A stretch of DNA of 51,807 nt, taken from Gammaproteobacteria bacterium (GTDB lineage Bacteria > Pseudomonadota > Gammaproteobacteria > Xanthomonadales > Marinicellaceae). The notes beneath the pieces are model-generated. The model did not search any database. It was given only the letters and a program-made list of their open reading frames with translations, and was not told where the DNA came from. Location: assembly GCA_024280395.1 (NCBI GenBank), contig JAJRQG010000039.1, positions 1 to 51,807 of the forward strand, written 5' to 3'. Positions 33,445-42,481 of the stretch are shown piece after piece (the first letter of the stretch is position 1; each line of letters starts with the position of its first letter). The position numbers and the translations under genes are program-made.

Positions 33445-33604
33445 GTACAATTTAAAAAATAATTCAACTGATATTTAAGCTTGAAATTACAAATGTAATT
33501 TGGAATGAATTAGTATTCAAAATATTCAAAATTTCACATAAAATAATGTGTAGTATTCCATGCCTAGTTTAAAATTTCCATAGCTATTTATCAAAATAAA
33601 ACTG

Positions 33605-34030
33605 CTATCGCCAACATGCCAAGGGAACTTTTTGACCCAATGAATTAAGGGATATGTTGGTACAGTTTATTCCATAATTATCTTTTACTTGACTGGTACC
33701 TGCTTTTGCAGTTGCTGATATTGTATATCCATTTACTCCAGTAATTGCATAGCTATAATTATCTGATGCCTGCATAAACTCTGCTGTTCCTAAACCTAGG
33801 CTATTTCCATCTGTGCCACTCCCACTAATATTGATGGTATATTGATTGTAATTGGCGTTGTGCTTTTCTTCTGATGCCGCTAATTTCAACAAAGCACTTT
33901 GTGCAGCTGTTCTTTTAGATTTAACAACGTAGCGTTCATAACTTGGTATTCCGTATGATACTAAAATTCCTATTATCGTAATAACAACCATTAATTCAAT
34001 AAGAGTAAACCCATCTTTTTTTTGTATCAT
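33605..34030 (-). CDS. pilE: Type IV pilin-like protein PilE
   Basis: Protein of 141 residues. A short leader MIQKKDG precedes FTLIELMVVITIIGILVSYG, the prepilin peptidase site with Glu at +5 and the hydrophobic assembly helix. The globular part ends with two cysteines (NYGINC and PLACWR), the disulphide-bounded D-region. In Pseudomonas PilE is a minor pilin of the initiation complex; the position as last gene after pilY1 and a pilY2-like gene matches that. Its first base is shared with the end of the preceding gene at 34030. A major-pilin role cannot be excluded from sequence alone. Confidence 0.9.
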   Translation of the reverse strand: MIQKKDGFTLIELMVVITIIGILVSYGIPSYERYVVKSKRTAAQSALLKLAASEEKHNANYNQYTINISGSGTDGNSLGLGTAEFMQASDNYSYAITGVNGYTISATAKAGTSQVKDNYGINCTNISLNSLGQKVPLACWR

Positions 34031-34350
34031 TAAAAAGCTCCCATGTTTTTACCAATATACACGACCAAATATTTGCCATATTTTCTTGAATCATTTTCTT
34101 TAAGTGAAAATTTAGCAAAAATCTTCTCGCCTTTTTGCAAGTGGTTTAATTTTTTATACTGAAAAGTATTGTTAATAAAGGAATTTTCTTTATCATCCAT
34201 CAAGTAGTGATATTTTTTTCCACTAAGCGTAATAATTTTTTTATCTAAATTAACTGAATCAAACGTTAGCACTTTAATACGATCAGGCATGCCTTGTGCA
34301 TTTGCGGTTTTAACTAACAATAATGTGAATATTAATAATATTTTTTTCAT
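34030..34350 (-). CDS. PilY2-position small periplasmic protein
   Basis: Protein of 106 residues. Signal peptide 1-18 ends TANA. The mature part is basic and strand-rich (RIKVLTFDSVNLDKKIITLS, KYHYLMDD, GKYLVVYIGKNM) with an OB- or PilP-like feel but no recognised motif. It lies 15 bp after pilY1 and touches pilE by one base, exactly where pilY2 occurs in the P. aeruginosa fimU-pilV-pilW-pilX-pilY1-pilY2-pilE operon, with similar size. Orthology to PilY2 is inferred from position and size; sequence similarity was not tested. Confidence 0.7.
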   Translation of the reverse strand: MKKILLIFTLLLVKTANAQGMPDRIKVLTFDSVNLDKKIITLSGKKYHYLMDDKENSFINNTFQYKKLNHLQKGEKIFAKFSLKENDSRKYGKYLVVYIGKNMGAF

Positions 34351-34365
34351 GATCTACTCCAATTT

Positions 34366-37300
34366 TTATTCGATAATAATTCTATGCCAACTTCTACGAC
34401 TCCATCGACTTGTACGGTTCAAAGTTATTTGTGTTCCACTTCCTGTAATACCAGAACCTGATAAGTCAAGATTCAAGAAAGATTGACCACCTCCAGGAAG
34501 AGTTAAATAGTTAAACCCAAGTACTAAATCATTAACCAAAAATCCATCTGAATTTCCAAAATCAAAGAAACTACCTTGTGATGGAGCTCCCCCTGATTTA
34601 CCATCGATAATCATTACCCAACTTTTACCACCTGATAAACATGGATCGCCTGCATTTGGAATAATTGACGCAATTGTTAATAATTTTTCGTTGTTATTTC
34701 TACCTAGAAAACTTACTATTCTTTCGCCAGAAACGGGCAGTTTGATTTTCCAACTCTGAGTGGTATTTACACTTTTAGACGTTAGAGTACGCTTGTCTAA
34801 ATTTGTTGATATAAACTGCTCTACTAGTCTTGTGTCATTGATGTTATATGTAGTAACCATTTGACGTGAATCTTTTAAACCAACGACATATTGATTCAAT
34901 GGTTTAGCAACCCTATCTCCCAGTTCTAAATATTTTCCTGTGCCAAAAGCTACAATAACATTTTCTGTCCCGTCTTCAGGGGTTAAGATTCGTGGAGCAG
35001 TTGTGATGGCTTGATTTCGATTGCCAGAGAATAACAATTCTGGTTTGCTACTTAACGTACTTGTAAATATCTTCTGCATATCAAACCGATATACATTACC
35101 TGCCAAATCTCCTGCATATGCATAATCTGTACCTAGATCTGATTCATATTTTGGATTTAATGGATTTCCATCATAATTTACAAAATCTGCTGCTGCTGGA
35201 GGGCCCATTCCATTTGGGTTTTGTAAATTTCCAACATTATAATTCCATTTATGTAACAAATTACCAGTAGCCATATCTACTGCATATAATACTGATTGCT
35301 GATTATTGCTATTATAACCATTGGGAATCAATGCTATCCATTTTGAATCAGCTGTTGAGCTTTGATTAACTACCCTTGTAATTAACCCTCTTCCATATGA
35401 ATAACCCATATCATCTGGCTCATCTAAATCTGAAAACTCCCAAAGCACCTTTGGTTCTAAACTTGGTTTATTACCCATATCCAATGCATAATAAGATTTA
35501 CCACCTTTTCTTAATGAACCCAGTACTACTGTACTCCATTGGCCATTGATGTAAGCATCTCTTACATAGGGTGATGCATCTACAAAAGATTTATGGTTGT
35601 ATTGTGGGTTTGCTAATTCGGATATCCCATCTAGACTTGCATATGGTATATATGCCCATAACTCATCACCACCAGAAATAATGCTTTCTAAACCCGTATC
35701 AAATGCATGCAACATCCCATCATTTGCACCTGCCAACACAACACTTTTTCTGTCTTTATTGGTGTTTTTAAATTCCGTATAACCATTTCCTAGATCAGCA
35801 GCAAGCCTTTCTGGAGATGAGGCACCCCATAAGTTGTCATCATAACTTGCAGATGGTCCTCTTATGATTTCTGCCTTTGCATGTATGATATCACCGAGCA
35901 AACTTTTTCGATCCCTAAAATTACCACCATTTTGATTTTCTAAAAGCTTGTCTCCCCTAATGTAATGAATAAAATCGTCTAATGTTACAGAATTATTGAT
36001 TGCTACATTTTTATAGTAATCTGAGTTTAAAATTCTTGCAGTTTCAGTAGTTGACATTTCAACAGTATGAAATGGATGCTGAGTGTTTGTGACTTTATCA
36101 TACGTAAAAATATTTCTTGTTGAATGATTCCTAGATGCGGATACAAAAGTGTTATTCATTGATGCGCATAATCCACCAGTTAATTTGCAATTTGCATCCC
36201 ATTGCACGCTACCCAAACTTCCATCAGTATTAAGAGGCGCTGCTATTAAGAATCCACTCCAATCAGAGGTATCAAAGCCGGTTCTAAATGTTAATGAACT
36301 CGAAGATATAATACTTGATGAATTGCTACCAGCACTGGCGCGTCCTTTACGTTTAATTATATTTGCAACAATTTTATACAAGGACCTGGATAACTCAATT
36401 GGATCTTTAGCACTAAAATATTCACCCCTGCTATTCACTGATGCATGCCAGACATCATCAATTTTATTAATTTCTCCAAAAATTCTACTTTGTATCCTGT
36501 CAGAACAGTTGATTTGAAAAAATTGTGTCCCATTTGCATTTAATCTATAGCAAACAACTATTTGATTATCTGGCAAAAGGCAATTTTGAACAGAATATTG
36601 ATTATTATTATTGCTGTAACACAGTTCATATTCGCATTGTATTTCATTTTGATTTGTATCAAAACACACATCTGCAATGCTTGGCCACTGGAGTGTGCCA
36701 TTTCTTAACTTGGGTAAATCTGTATTTTGATCAAGTGATCCTTGAACACCAAGCCCAATATTAAAATTAACCATGTGCTGCCACGAAGCAGGGTCATTTT
36801 TTGGATTCCAAAATAGTTCATTATTAGCCCACCAATCTTGATTACTGGGTATATTTACAATATTACCATTCGAATCTGTATAATCTTCTATAAATACTGG
36901 GACATTATTATCTGAGTTAGCCCTTAAATCATTAGACCAATATTCAAATGCAATATCGGACAATGAACCTTTATCAACGCCCACATACATCTTACTTGGT
37001 AACGTATTCGGGTTGTAAATTTGTATACTCCCATCTGGTAATGCAGGTAATTCTATAGTTGAAGAATCAACATTTCCAATGGGGGTGTCAGCACCGTTCC
37101 AAGACCCATCAGAGATAGCAATATGGAAATTTTGTTGGCAAGATAACTCTTTACCAGAGTTTGAATCTAAGTAAACACTTTTTAATTTGAATATCTCTCC
37201 TGCTTTGACTGTTGCATTCCTCAAAGGCGTTCCTCCACTTGATGGAATACCATATAGCCAGTCAAAGAAATCTTTTCTGTGTTTGCCATCAAAAACTTGC

Positions 37301-38028
37301 ATGTTTGGATTGTTATCAAATAAATTGTTGTTAATTTGTTGCCAATCAATTTTAAAATCAGCACCAAATCCAGAGAATGCTAGAGATACTGCTGATTTTG
37401 ATAATTTTGCTCTTGTATTATAATAAGAATACCAATTTGCAAAATTCCTCTTTTCTGCAAATGTACTAATAACATGTTTGGTATAATTAGATGAGTCCCT
37501 CATAGCATCATCTCTAGGAGCATTATTTGGCCCATTCCATGTATAGTAAAATGCAGGATTTTGGTCATTATTTTGCCCTGCTTTGGCAAAATTTAAATTG
37601 TAACTTGTGTTAAGAAAATCTGGTTGATAGTCAAGAAATGGACGATAATTCTTACTCAAATCCACTCTTGGAACTAAATTCCCTGCTACATAAAAACCAT
37701 CCGGCTTTGCATCATTAAAACTAGCATTGGGCATAGGATTACCATCTGCTTTCATTGGTGGAGTGTAATTTATGTCAGGGTTATAATATATCTGATTATA
37801 GTCACTTGATGTAAAACTTATTTTATCCGCATCGAAACTTTGTGAATCCGGCATGTATGCCCATGACATTGAACCTGAATCATCAAAAGTTACTGCTAAT
37901 GCAGGAGGAACCGATTGATTTAAAAACAATGGAGTATCCGTTAATTGTAAAGGTTGAGCCTCTAAACTTGTCATTGAAAATAACAGTAAAAGAACTATAA
38001 CTCTTGGAAAATTTATTTTGTTCATCAT
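34366..38028 (-). CDS. pilY1: PilY1 type IV pilus tip adhesin
   Basis: Protein of 1220 residues. Signal peptide of about 24 residues ends SLEAQ. The N-terminal half is a vWA-like domain with the MIDAS start DDSGSMSW at 49-56, then SSGGTPLRNA and AISDGSWNG; it spans to about residue 450. A cysteine-rich stretch (CFDTNQNEIQCEYELC) follows. From about 700 the beta-propeller PilY1 domain begins (SVVLAGANDGMLHAFD, VVLGSLRKGGKSYYALDM, DLDEPDDMGYSYGRG). PilY1 sits at the pilus tip with minor pilins, promotes pilus assembly, and links adhesion, twitching and mechanosensing. Starts at 38028 and 38025 are both ATG. It lies 12 bp after pilX. Confidence 0.94.
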   Translation of the reverse strand: MMNKINFPRVIVLLLLFSMTSLEAQPLQLTDTPLFLNQSVPPALAVTFDDSGSMSWAYMPDSQSFDADKISFTSSDYNQIYYNPDINYTPPMKADGNPMPNASFNDAKPDGFYVAGNLVPRVDLSKNYRPFLDYQPDFLNTSYNLNFAKAGQNNDQNPAFYYTWNGPNNAPRDDAMRDSSNYTKHVISTFAEKRNFANWYSYYNTRAKLSKSAVSLAFSGFGADFKIDWQQINNNLFDNNPNMQVFDGKHRKDFFDWLYGIPSSGGTPLRNATVKAGEIFKLKSVYLDSNSGKELSCQQNFHIAISDGSWNGADTPIGNVDSSTIELPALPDGSIQIYNPNTLPSKMYVGVDKGSLSDIAFEYWSNDLRANSDNNVPVFIEDYTDSNGNIVNIPSNQDWWANNELFWNPKNDPASWQHMVNFNIGLGVQGSLDQNTDLPKLRNGTLQWPSIADVCFDTNQNEIQCEYELCYSNNNNQYSVQNCLLPDNQIVVCYRLNANGTQFFQINCSDRIQSRIFGEINKIDDVWHASVNSRGEYFSAKDPIELSRSLYKIVANIIKRKGRASAGSNSSSIISSSSLTFRTGFDTSDWSGFLIAAPLNTDGSLGSVQWDANCKLTGGLCASMNNTFVSASRNHSTRNIFTYDKVTNTQHPFHTVEMSTTETARILNSDYYKNVAINNSVTLDDFIHYIRGDKLLENQNGGNFRDRKSLLGDIIHAKAEIIRGPSASYDDNLWGASSPERLAADLGNGYTEFKNTNKDRKSVVLAGANDGMLHAFDTGLESIISGGDELWAYIPYASLDGISELANPQYNHKSFVDASPYVRDAYINGQWSTVVLGSLRKGGKSYYALDMGNKPSLEPKVLWEFSDLDEPDDMGYSYGRGLITRVVNQSSTADSKWIALIPNGYNSNNQQSVLYAVDMATGNLLHKWNYNVGNLQNPNGMGPPAAADFVNYDGNPLNPKYESDLGTDYAYAGDLAGNVYRFDMQKIFTSTLSSKPELLFSGNRNQAITTAPRILTPEDGTENVIVAFGTGKYLELGDRVAKPLNQYVVGLKDSRQMVTTYNINDTRLVEQFISTNLDKRTLTSKSVNTTQSWKIKLPVSGERIVSFLGRNNNEKLLTIASIIPNAGDPCLSGGKSWVMIIDGKSGGAPSQGSFFDFGNSDGFLVNDLVLGFNYLTLPGGGQSFLNLDLSGSGITGSGTQITLNRTSRWSRRSWHRIIIE

Positions 38029-38040
38029 AATTTAACTCCT

Positions 38041-38604
38041 CTATTGTGCAACTGAAACGACTGATTCAAAGCCTGTGTACATGTTTCCAGTTGTATCTGT
38101 TGCCTTACTGATTATTCTGTATTTCTGTATTTTCAATCCGCCACTGCTACTGCCAGAACTATCATCATCAAACTCTCCAAAAACACCCGACCCTGCTGGA
38201 TTTATGTATTCAATAATATATTTTGGTTCCTGATCCAAGGCAGCTCCTAAATAACTTCCTATATTAACCCCATCGGGATGTGTAAATCCATCATTCAAAT
38301 TTCTATTTGACTTGAAGTTACGTACAATTAATGACCTTGCTTCTACTACAGGACCAATGCCTGGAGAAAGTAAGGTATTATTACTAATTTGATAATATGT
38401 ATGCAAATAATTTTCTCCAGCTCTTAATATAGTTAAAGCAGCTGCATCTGCAAACTCTCTATTCTTTAGGCCTGCAGCCATTTTTTCTTGTAAAATTGCA
38501 GATTTCATCGATGTAATGCCAATTATTGATATTATTAGTAACAATATTATCCCAATTACTAGAACCGCACCTTTTTGCTTTAATTTATTCGTTATTTTAT
38601 TCAT
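38041..38604 (-). CDS. pilX: Minor pilin PilX
   Basis: Protein of 187 residues. The N-terminus MNKITNKLKQKGAVLVIGII followed by LLLIISIIGITSM matches the PilX N-terminal domain, with a class III leader ending KG and no glutamate at +5, as usual for PilX. KSAILQEKMAAGLKNREFA is the family motif after the helix. The rest is a variable globular part. It is part of the PilVWX-PilY1 priming complex. It lies 14 bp downstream of pilW and 12 bp upstream of pilY1. Confidence 0.9.
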   Translation of the reverse strand: MNKITNKLKQKGAVLVIGIILLLIISIIGITSMKSAILQEKMAAGLKNREFADAAALTILRAGENYLHTYYQISNNTLLSPGIGPVVEARSLIVRNFKSNRNLNDGFTHPDGVNIGSYLGAALDQEPKYIIEYINPAGSGVFGEFDDDSSGSSSGGLKIQKYRIISKATDTTGNMYTGFESVVSVAQ

Positions 38605-38618
38605 TTCCTAATTCCTGT

Positions 38619-39887
38619 TCATTGCTGACTATTCTTTAAGTCAATCACTGCTAAAAATTCTCTCCGGTGTAACTTTTCATTATTCTGGTTTGATATCATA
38701 TTGCTTGCTGGTGTTATCAGGTTACTGCCTTCCAAACTGTAATAATATTTTTCATTGCTCTGTCTACTACTATTGTGAACTGAGTTTAACAATAAATGTA
38801 TCTCAATTAAGTTAACACCTCTCCAACCACAACCTGTTACATTAGAAAAACCGATTGCCTCAGCACCATCTGGAACAGGTTTACACTCATTTACATTAAG
38901 ATCTTGTACATCAGTTGCGGTTAAATATTTTGTAGTCGGCGGGGTAAGACCTAGATCGAGTGCATACAATACATCAAATTTATCAACCCCTTCTATTACT
39001 GCATTTATGGTTCCATTAATTACCGAATATAAGGTAGGTATATTTCTACCATCAACAATATTATTTGCTACATAGTAAGTGGTTGTAACCACATCGCTAT
39101 CTAAAGAAAAAAGCCTTGATAATGCAAATGAATCTCCAGAAAATTCCTGGCCCGCCGGTACAGAAACTCTTATAACACCAGTATTGTTTTCTATCACAGT
39201 AGCCGCATAAACAGGACTGTCATTACAACTGGCAACAATAGCAATATCACCTACATCAATATTGTTTATTGCATTCGTTAGAGACCAAGCTGTTGGAGTG
39301 ATATCAAAGGCATTTGCTCCAACAATTTCTGTTATCGAATCTACTTCGATACCATTACCCCTAATATACCTTACCGTTAAAACGTCAGTATTTGCAATTC
39401 TGTCCCCTTGCCCAGTACCGATGACAGGAATGGTATAGGAAGTATCCGAACCTGATGAAGCAAATGATGGACTACATGAAGTTGAATTGCATTCATGCCC
39501 ATGAATTAAATTAGCGGTATCAAAAAAGAAATTTGCTGTATCTACAGGAACACCAGGAAAGATTGGATTAGCTGTATACACTCGCCATGGGCGTTGTAAC
39601 ACACCTCTAACACTACTTGCAGGATCAGGATCCTTGCTTTCCGCACCTGAACTCATGCAATATTGAAATCCAGCTTGTTCTATGTTTTGTTTCATACTCA
39701 TGATTGAAAAACGTCCGTTTTCTTGTATTCTTGCCAACCCATTTTGAGTTTTATTTAAGTCAGAAGTATTGTCAAAAACTTTTATCAAACCAGCTACTAA
39801 AACCAGACCAATAAAAACGGCTACCATTAGTTCTACAATAGAAAATCCTGTTTGTGTGCTTACATTTATTTTAGATCGATTATTCAT
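38619..39887 (-). CDS. pilW: Minor pilin PilW
   Basis: Protein of 422 residues, large for a pilin but usual for PilW. The leader ends QTG before FSIVELMVAVFIGLVLVAG, with Glu at +5. GLARIQENGRFSIMSMKQNI is typical of the helix-to-head transition. The head has several cysteines (EAGFQYC, HECNSTSC, NVNECKPVP) likely to form disulphides. It assembles with PilV, PilX, FimT/FimU and PilE in the tip complex. It begins 18 bp after the pilV stop. Confidence 0.9.
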   Translation of the reverse strand: MNNRSKINVSTQTGFSIVELMVAVFIGLVLVAGLIKVFDNTSDLNKTQNGLARIQENGRFSIMSMKQNIEQAGFQYCMSSGAESKDPDPASSVRGVLQRPWRVYTANPIFPGVPVDTANFFFDTANLIHGHECNSTSCSPSFASSGSDTSYTIPVIGTGQGDRIANTDVLTVRYIRGNGIEVDSITEIVGANAFDITPTAWSLTNAINNIDVGDIAIVASCNDSPVYAATVIENNTGVIRVSVPAGQEFSGDSFALSRLFSLDSDVVTTTYYVANNIVDGRNIPTLYSVINGTINAVIEGVDKFDVLYALDLGLTPPTTKYLTATDVQDLNVNECKPVPDGAEAIGFSNVTGCGWRGVNLIEIHLLLNSVHNSSRQSNEKYYYSLEGSNLITPASNMISNQNNEKLHRREFLAVIDLKNSQQ

Positions 39888-39905
39888 ATTTAAAATCCAT
39901 AGTCT

Positions 39906-40406
39906 TCATGGTTTAACAACTAATGATATGGTTTGTGTTGAGTCAGCACTCGCCTGGTTTGATTCAACCCAAGATATTGCTACAGTACAAATTCCACTAT
40001 AGGGGTGGATTTGCAACCCTAGATGTGCTTCGCAGATAATTGTTCCTGTAGCATTGGGTAGAAGTTGTGTCAGAAGGTTGGACCACAATTGCAAATCTCT
40101 AGAAGTTAAATTTGCAGGTGTACACGGAGTACTTTTTCCACACATAGTAAAAACGCTCGCATATCCTGCGTTGTAATTATTAACATTGTAGTTGTTAGCT
40201 TTTACTGATAGCGGATTAGCTCGCATCATATCTGACATAGATGCAGCTAAAAAAATGGCTTGGGATCTCATATATCCATTATGATTACTTTTTACTGATA
40301 CCGTCATCACACCTGCTACACCCAATAAACCGAATGAAAATACAATCAATGCAATTAATGTTTCTATTAATGTAAATCCTGTATGTTTAGGATTATTTGA
40401 TTTCAT
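39906..40406 (-). CDS. pilV: Minor pilin PilV
   Basis: Protein of 166 residues from ATG 40406 (MKSNNPKHTGFTLIETLIAL), preferred because it gives a short leader and GGGAG lies 11 bases upstream; an ATG at 40424 overlapping the fimT stop would add six residues. FTLIETLIALIVFSFGLLGV is the prepilin helix with Glu at +5; AIFLAASMSDMMRANP is the family PilV motif. The head has cysteines at CGKSTPC. Second gene of the operon. Confidence 0.9.
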   Translation of the reverse strand: MKSNNPKHTGFTLIETLIALIVFSFGLLGVAGVMTVSVKSNHNGYMRSQAIFLAASMSDMMRANPLSVKANNYNVNNYNAGYASVFTMCGKSTPCTPANLTSRDLQLWSNLLTQLLPNATGTIICEAHLGLQIHPYSGICTVAISWVESNQASADSTQTISLVVKP

Positions 40407-40423
40407 GTCTATAAATACTCCCA

Positions 40424-40924
40424 TTAAAAATTTGAATGTGTTGAAATACTACCTGATAGAGCAATTTCTATCACTGATGTTCCATTTATTTCTGCATGAG
40501 AAATCTCTACTGAGTTTGGCCCCGCTAATGAAGCACCCAAATTATTAAACACAAATTTATCGTTTGCAGACCCTGTTACTGAAATAGTCGTATAACCATT
40601 TATTTCATCTTCATCCCTAAGCAAAACATCATTATCGCTCAAGCTATAGGACCCATTTCTATTTTCATCAATAAAAATAGTCCATCCTTTGGCCCAACCA
40701 CCTACCTTTTGCTCTACCACTACTTGGTGGCTTGTGTTTATTGCCGTAATTCTTGCAAATGACAAGTCAGTTATGAAACTATTAACTTGATTTTTTACAT
40801 TTTGCCGAATAGAAAAATCTCGATAACTTGGAACAGCATAAGCCAACAAGATTCCAACTATAGCCAATACTACTACCAACTCTACCAAGGTAAAACCAGA
40901 CTGATTTTTAGTAATTTTATTCAT
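40424..40924 (-). CDS. fimT: FimT/FimU-type minor pilin (GspH domain)
   Basis: Protein of 166 residues. Leader MNKITKNQSG precedes FTLVELVVVLAIVGILLAYA (Glu +5). PSYRDFSIRQNVKNQVNSF and LSFARITAINTSHQVVV are the GspH-like head motif. In Pseudomonas FimU occupies this first position of the minor-pilin operon and FimT is linked to DNA uptake; which of the two this is cannot be decided by eye. The 113-bp region before it carries a palindrome and presumably the operon promoter. Confidence 0.88.
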   Translation of the reverse strand: MNKITKNQSGFTLVELVVVLAIVGILLAYAVPSYRDFSIRQNVKNQVNSFITDLSFARITAINTSHQVVVEQKVGGWAKGWTIFIDENRNGSYSLSDNDVLLRDEDEINGYTTISVTGSANDKFVFNNLGASLAGPNSVEISHAEINGTSVIEIALSGSISTHSNF

Positions 40925-40992
40925 GTAAACATTAAATAATTATTTAAACTGCAATACTATCTTTGTTAATTACAAATTGCAATTATTTTAGA

Positions 40993-41008
40993 TTCAATAA
41001 TAATTGAA
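40993..41008. promoter_or_regulatory. Palindrome upstream of the pilus operon
   Basis: TTCAAT-AATA-ATTGAA is a perfect 16-bp inverted repeat about 70-85 bp upstream of the fimT ATG, in the only sizeable gap between ispH and fimT. It is a possible operator for the minor-pilin operon. A weak TTGCAA/TAGTAT pair 17 bp apart lies between it and fimT on the minus strand. Both are tentative. Confidence 0.3.
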
Positions 41009-41037
41009 CGGTTGATTTATTTGGATGAATGGTCAAT

Positions 41038-41994
41038 TCAATTGATCTGTTTGAGCCTAAGTTCTTTGGGCAAAGCAAAAACCATGTTTTCAGGCTCGCC
41101 ATCTAATTCTTTAATAGTTATATTGCCATTGTTTTCAGTTAAAAAATTTAATACATCATTAACCAATTTTTCAGGAGCAGAGGCGCCAGCTGTAACACCG
41201 ATTGACTTAACATTATCAAACCACTTTACATCTATACATTCTGCATCATCAATTAGATAAGCATTAACACCTTGTCTCTCAGCCAATTCATGTAAACGAT
41301 TAGAATTAGAACTATTAACACTACCAACGACCAAAACCAAGTCGCAATCTTGCGCCAAATGTTTAACTGCAATTTGCCTATTTTGTGTGGCATAACAAAT
41401 ATCATCGTGTTTTGGGCCTTGAATTTGAGGATATTTTAATTTTAACTCTTGAATGATGTCTGCAGTATCGTCTAGTGACAATGTAGTTTGTGTGACGTAT
41501 GCCAATTTATGATTGGTTTCAATAGCAAGTTTTTTGACATCACTTATAGACTCAACTATATAGACTTTTCCTGTTCCTTTTTCTTTATCCCATTGCCCAA
41601 TAGTTCCTTCCACTTCAGGGTGTCCTTGGTGTCCTATTAAAATCAAATCATAATTACTTTTACAATAACGAATAACTTCCATATGCACTTTCGTCACCAA
41701 AGGACAAGTGGCATCAAACACTTTAAAGCCCCTTTTTTTTGCTTCATATCTAACTTGTTGTGAAACACCATGTGCTGAAAATATGACGATATTCTCTCCA
41801 TTGGGAATTTCATCTAATTCTTCAACAAAAACAGCACCTTTCTCTTTTAAATTATTCACCACAAAACGATTATGAACCACTTCGTGCTTAACATAAATCG
41901 GTGCGCCAAATAATTCTATGGCCCTATTGACGATTTCTATGGCACGATCAACACCAGCACAAAACCCTCTAGGATTAGCTAGACTTATTTTCAT
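41038..41994 (-). CDS. ispH: 4-hydroxy-3-methylbut-2-enyl diphosphate reductase
   Basis: IspH of 318 residues. It carries out the last step of the MEP isoprenoid pathway, reducing HMBPP to IPP and DMAPP at a 4Fe-4S cluster. The three cluster cysteines are C12 ([11 protein letters not shown]), C97 ([12 protein letters not shown]) and C200 ([11 protein letters not shown]). [12 protein letters not shown] and [12 protein letters not shown] are further hallmarks. The start overlaps the end of lspA by 20 bp, so translation is coupled. It is last of the murJ-ribF-ileS-lspA-ispH run, ahead of the pilus operon on the same strand. Confidence 0.98.
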   Translation of the reverse strand: MKISLANPRGFCAGVDRAIEIVNRAIELFGAPIYVKHEVVHNRFVVNNLKEKGAVFVEELDEIPNGENIVIFSAHGVSQQVRYEAKKRGFKVFDATCPLVTKVHMEVIRYCKSNYDLILIGHQGHPEVEGTIGQWDKEKGTGKVYIVESISDVKKLAIETNHKLAYVTQTTLSLDDTADIIQELKLKYPQIQGPKHDDICYATQNRQIAVKHLAQDCDLVLVVGSVNSSNSNRLHELAERQGVNAYLIDDAECIDVKWFDNVKSIGVTAGASAPEKLVNDVLNFLTENNGNITIKELDGEPENMVFALPKELRLKQIN

Positions 41995-42481
41995 TTGTTT
42001 CTTTTGCTCCCCAAATTAAATCTAAAATCAGAAAGAACGCTCCTATACTGATCGCAGTATCCGCAACATTGAATGCAGGCCAAAAGTTATTTTTGTAATG
42101 CGCCTCAATGAAATCAACCACATAACCCATACTAAGTCGGTCATACACATTGCCCAAAGCTCCACCAATAACAAATACCAAGCCCAAATTCAAAAATTTG
42201 GCTTTAAATTCACTTTTCTTTAACCAAAACAATAACCAAACAACAATAACTAAAGCAACAATACTAATGCCCCATCGTTGCCAACCAGATTGATCTGCCA
42301 AAAAGCTAAATGCCATGCCTTCATTGTGCATTAATGTCCAGTTTAGATAGTCATTAACGACTACTGCTTCATATATTTTCAATGAAGCTGTAGCAATAGT
42401 TTTAGTCCATTGATCCAACAAGAAAACAATTGCACTAATCGGCAACCACCATAGACCTGATTTCGAACTCAAATTAGGCAT
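41975..42481 (-). CDS. lspA: Lipoprotein signal peptidase
   Basis: LspA of 168 residues, an inner-membrane aspartyl protease with four hydrophobic segments that cleaves prolipoproteins before the lipidated cysteine. Catalytic aspartates lie in [15 protein letters not shown] and [25 protein letters not shown] and [15 protein letters not shown] are conserved near the N-terminus. Its substrates in this window include BamE, the SLT-like lipoprotein and the hybrid sensor. It overlaps ileS by 8 bp and ispH by 20 bp, as in E. coli. Confidence 0.97.
   Translation of the reverse strand: MPNLSSKSGLWWLPISAIVFLLDQWTKTIATASLKIYEAVVVNDYLNWTLMHNEGMAFSFLADQSGWQRWGISIVALVIVVWLLFWLKKSEFKAKFLNLGLVFVIGGALGNVYDRLSMGYVVDFIEAHYKNNFWPAFNVADTAISIGAFFLILDLIWGAKETNENKSS

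Noticed and set aside
33445-33604. ssrA or another small RNA next to smpB
   Set aside because: No tRNA-like ends or tag-reading frame could be recognised; only a weak AAATTAC/GTAATTT hairpin is present.
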